This document shows positions 58,983-64,000 of a DNA stretch of 64,000 bases, in pieces. Under the pieces are notes generated by a model. It was not told where the DNA came from. It saw only the letters and a list, made by a program, of their open reading frames with translations, and searched no databases. How positions within the stretch are numbered: position 1 is the first letter of the stretch; the number at the start of each line of letters is the position of its first letter. The DNA is from Crotalaria pallida. Taxonomy: Eukaryota > Streptophyta > Magnoliopsida > Fabales > Fabaceae. The position numbers and the translations under genes are program-made. The stretch lies in assembly GCA_037953625.1 (NCBI GenBank), contig CM075651.1, positions 126,260,501 through 126,324,500 on the forward strand, given 5' to 3'.

Positions 58983-60303
58983 ATGGCATGGGCAACTTCC
59001 TCAAGCACCCCCCAAGAAAAACACGAGGTGTTCCTCAGCTTTAGAGGTGAGGACACGCGCTACACCTTCACAGGCCATCTTCATGCCACTTTAACCCGGC
59101 TCCAAATCAAAACCTACATAGACTACAATCTTCAGAGAGGGGATGAAATCTCATCATCGCTTCTTAGGGCTATTGAGGATGCAAAGCTCTCTGTTGTTGT
59201 GTTCTCAAAAAACTATGGGAACTCTAAGTGGTGTTTAGATGAGCTTGTGAAAATACTTGAATGTAAGAGGACCAAAGGGCAAATTATTTTGCCTATTTTT
59301 TATGATATAGACCCCTCACATGTACGTAACCAGACAGGAAGCTATGCTGAGGCATTTGTTAAGCATGAGAGACTTTTTAAGGGTAATTTGGACAAGGTGC
59401 AAAAGTGGAGGGCAGCTTTGAGAGAAGCTGCCAATTACTCTGGTTGGGATTGCTCTGTCAACAGGTAAATTAACTAACTATGCCAAGCTATTTTGAAACT
59501 TTTGGTCCATTAATTGGCTTTGCTCTTCTTGGGAAGTTCTTATTGCACCTAGGATTTGTTAACTGCATCCGCAATTTTTTAATTTTTTAATAAAAATTTT
59601 GGAATTTAATTTTACATTCGCACTAGTTATTTTACATTCAAAAAGATCTTTTAATAAAAAGGATTGAAAGGTCTTTTTGCATGTAATAAAAAATAATAAG
59701 GGTGTAACGCGACAATATGATTTGAAATAAATTATATATTCGGAAAAACCTTCTGATTGAAAGGCCCTTTCGATCAAAAACTCTTTTCGAATATACAACA
59801 AAAATTTTAAAACTAAAAAAACATTTTTAGAATTTCACATGAAAAACAGGCGTAATTAAAAAAGGTGTGGATACAATTTCAGATTTTCTTATAAAATCTC
59901 ATAAGTTTTTGGAACAGTATTAGTGAGGAATGCATGTTCTGCTCTTCCTCTATGCATTAATTGTTTTTTTAGCATATGTTTGTTCCCTTCCTACAGGATG
60001 GAATCTGAAGTTGTGGAGAAAATTGCAAAGGATGTGTTAGAAAAACTGAATCGAGTATATGTTGGGGACCTAGATCAGCAGATTGCAAAGCTTGAGCAAC
60101 TTGCGCAGCTTCAGTATCAGTTTTTTCAAACCATACCAACAATACAAAATTGCCAAAATCATCAAGCCACTGTTGAACGTATCAATGAGCTTAAAATGGA
60201 GAGAAGTGTCCGCATGCTTCGCCTCTCACCCGACATGCTTTCTCACTTGGGGAATTCAAGCACTAAAAATTCTTTTGGATTTAGCAGCAGCTTTGACATG
60301 TAA
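58983..60303 (+). CDS. TIR-only (TX-type) immune receptor gene, plus strand
   Basis: Exon 1 is 58983-59464 and exon 2 is 59997-60303, with a GT/AG phase-2 intron of 532 bases. The product is about 262 residues. I chose the second Met (MAWATSSSTP) because it aligns with the paralogue's MAWPW start; an upstream in-frame Met is at 58959. Residues 14-155 are a TIR domain: EVFLSFRGEDTRYTF, GDEISSSLLRAIEDAKLSV, WCLDELVKILEC and FYDIDPSHVRNQTGSY. E65 is at the catalytic NADase position. Exon 2 begins ESEVVEKIAKDVLEKLNR, continues with a helical tail (DQQIAKLEQLAQLQ, RINELKMERSVRMLRL), and ends without NB-ARC. It diverges in orientation from 46926-49252. Immune signalling is a family inference. Confidence 0.9.
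59556..59880. mobile_element. Possible MITE in the intron of the plus-strand TIR gene
   Basis: TGCATCCGCAATTTTTTAAT near the left and AATTAAAAAAGGTGTGGATACA near the right are diverged inverted ends. The interior holds shorter hairpins (AAAAGATCTTTTAATAAAAAG). It would fill most of the 532-base intron. Confidence 0.35.
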
Positions 60304-61283
60304 ATTAATTGTTGTTAATTTCAAGTTTCAATGATAGTATGACATTTCATAATTTCAAAATTGTAGTGTAAGAGCAGATCAATTGACATAATTTCATTGC
60401 AGTGTTAACAGCAGATAGACTAGTACAGTATCTCCTAATATGCCTACTTTCAACCAAAAAGAAACGGAGTCAACCAATCTACTAAGGATAAAATATTGGA
60501 AAATGCTAACAAGTGTTTTAAGGGTATTGTTTAAGCAAACAAAATATGTATTTTTATTTTGGAAGATGATGCATATAATATATCAAAAAATGTTGAACTT
60601 AAATTTCCAATGTTGAACTATCTGATTTGAAATGCTTAAACAATATTTTTAGGACACTTGTTAGCATAACCCTAAAACATATTCATGGGTGGACCTATAG
60701 GGTAAGGTTTATATTTAGCATAAAGTTTAAATAACAAATTGATCCCTCGAAATGTTGATCTATTTGAAATTAGTCCCTACATTTAATTTTTTTGGATTTT
60801 CATTCTTTTTTTTTTCCGTTTTGGTTTTGGTTTCTGCCGTCAATTACGGTTCAAGATAATGCAAATATTTGGTTCCCATATTTTCAATATCTGAAAGCTT
60901 TGGTTCCTTCTTTTACCATTTTTACCTGAAAGGATTAAAGTAATCGATTTCTCACCAAGATAATCAATTACTTTTTTGAATCTTCTTAAAATTGTTTCTG
61001 AATAAATCAAATTTGTTTCTTGATTTGTTTTTAATATTGATTGATCTCTGCTGGGATTTATTTCTGACTAATGGGATTTGAATTTTTCAAATATATATTC
61101 CTTTGTTTTTCAAAACAAATCATCAAGACTATTTTCTCCAAAAAAATCATAATTAAATCCTAATTTTCAGAGAGTGCTATTACGTTATTTTTTTTCTTCT
61201 CCTTCTCCATTCTTTTTTAGTATTGGCCTAAGTCTAAGTGCATATTACCTTACCATTAGAAGAGCTTCAAGTTGTTTTATTTG
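60304..61283. other. Intergenic, with one MITE
   Basis: No gene is seen. A MITE lies at 60503-60667. A lone TAATCGATT/TAATCAATTAC pair at 60940-60971 resembles the LTR palindromes and may be an LTR scrap. Confidence 0.5.
60503..60667. mobile_element. 165-bp MITE with about 33-bp inverted ends
   Basis: ATGCTAACAAGTGTTTTAAG at the left is mirrored by TTTTTAGGACACTTGTTAGCA at the right. Inner arms TATTGTTTAAGCA and TGCTTAAACAATA are perfectly complementary. Confidence 0.8.
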
Positions 61284-61558
61284 TGTAACACCCCAAACTT
61301 TTAATCCCTAATTAATGAAAGTTTAATTATAAAGTTTATTTATAATTAATTACTTTTATTTTAATCTTTGATTAATTATGTATTTTGTGAAGGCGTTTGA
61401 TGAATGAAAATGCATGAAAATAATTTGATAATTATTATTATATGAAAATAGGAGTTTTGCATATTAGTCACTGTTTAAGGATCTAAAAGTAATATTAGAA
61501 AAGATTTTGGAGGTAAATGCAATAAAATATAAATTTTTGAAAATTTCAATCGTGGTTC

Positions 61559-61572
61559 GGTAATCGATTACC
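61559..61572. repeat. GGTAATCGATTACC palindrome near the LTR 5' end
   Basis: A perfect 14-bp palindrome, about 275 bases after the LTR start. In the minus-strand LTR the first one lies about 270 bases from the start. Confidence 0.9.
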
Positions 61573-61700
61573 ATAATGCAGCAACACCAGTTCATAGTGC
61601 GTTTGATGAGTCATTGCCCTAATTCCCCATTGTTGACACGAAATCATGCCTTAAACACGTCCTAATACACGCATCGCCCTGCATGAATGCCTTAATTCAG

Positions 61701-61708
61701 TATATAAA
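61701..61708 (+). promoter_or_regulatory. TATA box of the plus-strand long LTR
   Basis: TATATAAA followed by a leader without open frames; the orientation agrees with the LTR. Confidence 0.6.
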
Positions 61709-62635
61709 CCCTTGATTGTGTTGAATCAACGTTCATTTTGGCCAATTTTTGGAGATTGCTCTGAGTTTCCAAAGTTAGGGTTCTTAATTTACCCTCTTTC
61801 GTTCTTTTTCGATTCTGAGAATCAACCCACAAATCATACACCATTGTGAAGCTTACATCCTGAGCTTCACAAAGACACTAAAATCGTGAGCTGAGAGTGA
61901 GTGTGAAAGGAGAATCGAAGTCTGCAAGTTGAGGTTTCAATTCTGCAAAACTGAAAATATGAAGTCCGGAGCTTACTTTAGGAGTTAATTGTGGTAAGCT
62001 CATGAACCCATTTGATTCCAAACTTGTCTCATTCTCTTGTCCTTGTTGCAGAGAACAAACCCTAACCATTTTCCCCAATTTGTTTGCATGATTGACTTTT
62101 CAAAAACTCTAATCTTATGACCCTACTCAAAACTGTTATGCATGTGCTGCTGTCAAAGGATTTTTGGGAAATCAAATTTGGAAGCTTGTTTTCTGTGAAG
62201 TTTCTGTTTGATCACGTTTGTAAGGTAAGGGGAAAGCTTAACCTACATTAGTTTGAGATTAAAGAGCATGATTTTAATTGGAGAGCCCTCAAGAGGCTCT
62301 AAGGACTTAGCTTGAATTAGGAACTTGGTTTCGGGACCAAAGTTTGCTCTCTGTTTGATCTGAGCAAGTCATATTGGATGCATGCAAACTGTTAAAACCT
62401 TGAAATCATGAATTAATTGAGTATTCTATGATTTGGTGGTATGAGTTGTTGTTTAAATGTTTTTTTTTTGCAAAATGAAGAGCATGTATGTAATCTTGAT
62501 GATATGATGTGTTTTCTGAGTTTGAACATGTCCAAAATATGTTATGTCAACCCTGTGAATGCTTGGTTTGAGTTAAATTTGGTTGGAAATGAAAATGATA
62601 TGTTAAAACTCAATTTTCAGTACATCTGCTGTCAT

Positions 62636-62739
62636 GGTAATCGATTACCACGATTTGAAAATCGACTACCAAACCATGTCTGATACAGAACATTGAAAAT
62701 AAACGTAGTAATCGATTACCAGATCCTGATAATCGATTA
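62636..62739. repeat. Cluster of four TAATCGATTA-type palindromes
   Basis: GGTAATCGATTACC (62636), AAATCGACTACC (62659), GTAATCGATTACC (62708) and TAATCGATTA (62730). Confidence 0.9.
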
Positions 62740-63525
62740 CCAGTGCTGAAAATACTTAAAAATCCCATTTTTATTTCTGAACCAATATTTTATAATATAA
62801 ATCAAACTTATGGACATGATTTGTGATTAAAAGAAGATTGATTGGGTATTTTAATTATTTTCTTATTTTCATGAAATATGTTTAATTACTTGGATATAAT
62901 GTTGGATATTATTATCAAGTAATATAAATATCAATCAATGAAATTTATTTTGATGCCTTCATGCATGGAGTCTGGATGATATATCGAATTATCACGGTTA
63001 TTTTTATAACCTGAGGAGGGCCTCTGGGAGCGCCGAACACGTCTTGTTTGATGACATGTTTATGTGTGATAAAAACATGGTCAGTGTGAGGATACTGATG
63101 ATGTGATTATTATGTTGGAGCGTGACGTCTGCGAGGTTGCGACATTTTGAATAACTACCAAGCTTGAACGTAATACATTCCAAGGAATTGTATTAAATTG
63201 TACCCCGCAAAGGTACCAAGTACAAAAATTGTACATCAAGTTAAAAGGATGGCTGCCCTTGAAGGGGGAAATAGTTTCTATGGAAGCTAGGATTGATGAT
63301 AGGAGGTTTATACATCATGTCACTCATAAATAATTAAATGTTACTTGAATTATAACCTGAGTGTGAGCATATTATATGCATTCTTACTTGTCATTGACTG
63401 GTTTGTATAATGACCTGTATTTGATTATATGATTGACCAATATTTGTCATGCATATAAATTGTTATACCTGTACTCTCTTTCGTTTATGTGTATGTTGTT
63501 GCTTATCCCCATGCCCTTGTAAGTG

Positions 63526-64000
63526 ATGTCTCGCTATCTCGCCTGCATCGAGATCCGCCCTCTCCCTAGTGGAGTGTGGGTCTATGAGGACCACCGAGCA
63601 GTGTGTGAGGGTGAGGTTGAGTTGACCTTCTATCACCCTAATCCACTGGTCCATGTTCGTCTTCGTAGATTCAGGATCCTCATTATGCACGTACCACCCT
63701 TTTATACCTATCATGGACCACCTCCTGCTCGACCTGCCCGTACATATCATCACTTTCGTTTTCGTTTGGTTTACCGTTATCACCCTTTTACCTCTCAAGT
63801 TGTCCGGGAGGATACTCCCACACCTTATCCGACGAGTCTAGTCGGGGTTGCGCCATCACTCGACCCTGTGCCCAATGATAGGGTACCGTCCCCGTCGGAT
63901 GAGGTGGAGGAGGATCCTGCTGAGGCAGGAAGCGAAGACAAGCCAGTCGAGCACTCTACTAGTAGCCAATGGAGGGATGATGACCCTGAGATATGTGCTA
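63526..64000 (+). CDS. LTR-resident ORF, open to the window end
   Basis: An ATG at 63526 opens a frame of at least 158 codons with no stop before the window ends. Residues about 1-65 (MSRYLACIEIRPLPSGVW, EGEVELTFYHPNPL, HVRLRRFRI) align with copies at 27975 and 42732. An aromatic and basic middle (YHHFRFRLVYRYHPF) is followed by a Pro/Ser/Glu/Asp-rich acidic tail. GTG precedes the ATG in this copy and in the one at 27975. It lies wholly within LTR sequence, about 1.8 kb downstream of the TATA box. I recognise no domain; it is not gag, protease or pol. The preserved frame and conserved N-terminus support a real retrotransposon-borne protein. Confidence 0.55.
   Translation, partial: MSRYLACIEIRPLPSGVWVYEDHRAVCEGEVELTFYHPNPLVHVRLRRFRILIMHVPPFYTYHGPPPARPARTYHHFRFRLVYRYHPFTSQVVREDTPTPYPTSLVGVAPSLDPVPNDRVPSPSDEVEEDPAEAGSEDKPVEHSTSSQWRDDDPEICA

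Larger units (their letters stand above)
61284..64000 (+). mobile_element. Tekay-type long LTR, plus strand, running off the window
   Basis: It starts TGTAACACCCCAAACTTTT. Its layout matches the minus-strand LTR at 27055-30147: a palindrome near the 5' end (61559), a TATA box (61701), a second palindrome cluster (62636-62739), a region with GCGTGACGTCTGCGAGGTTGC, and the LTR-resident ORF. The right end, and whether an internal region follows, lie outside the window. Confidence 0.8.

Noticed and set aside
1..64000. tRNA, rRNA, CRISPR arrays and bacterial-style operons
   Set aside because: None seen; the tandem repeats present have no CRISPR-like repeat-spacer organisation and the DNA is clearly plant nuclear.

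Overview
The window reads as eudicot plant nuclear DNA, most likely from a legume. It is AT-rich, its genes have GT-AG introns, it carries plant TIR-domain immune genes, and it is packed with LTR retrotransposons of plant lineages (Ty1/copia, and Ty3/gypsy Tat, Athila and Tekay/chromovirus types) and small MITEs. The legume assignment is an inference from the TIR gene style and the LTR vocabulary, not proven. I see no bacterial, organellar, rRNA, tRNA or CRISPR features.

Layout. 1-855 is a copia-type LTR fragment with a TATA box and a striking array of eight 17-nt hairpins. 855-27054 is a tandem duplication of a unit of about 4.1 kb. Unit 1 (855-4475 plus 19117-19624) was split by a degenerate copia element (4476-19111, TSD AATTT). 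That element was itself split by a Tat-like element (5456-14110, TSD CTATT). Unit 2 (19625-27054) instead carries a 3.3 kb solo LTR (20668-23972, TSD TTAAT). Each unit serves as the empty-site control for the other. Each unit also holds a possible two-exon small-peptide gene on the minus strand.

27055-41385 is the 3' part of a Tekay-type chromovirus on the minus strand: a 3.1 kb LTR, integrase plus chromodomain, RNase H and part of RT. Its integrase was split by an Athila-like element (31518-40052, TSD AAATT). About 42.4-45.6 kb is a third, diverged LTR of the same general type. 61284 to the window end is a fourth, on the plus strand. These long LTRs share paired palindromic motifs, and three of them carry a conserved LTR-resident ORF.

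Both the Tat-like and the Athila-like element keep gag-protease but lack reverse transcriptase and integrase, so they look non-autonomous. Each carries an extra ORF of the 'putative plant transposon protein' kind. In the Tat element it lies antisense and is predicted to be spliced. In the Athila element it lies in sense, and all five premature stops in that element are TAG.

The only convincing host genes are two divergently oriented two-exon TIR-only genes, at 46926-49252 (minus) and 58983-60303 (plus). Each encodes a TIR domain and a conserved helical C-terminal tail of about 100 residues, with no NB-ARC or LRR. The roughly 9.7 kb between them, and the long intron of the minus-strand gene, are filled with MITEs and foldback repeats.
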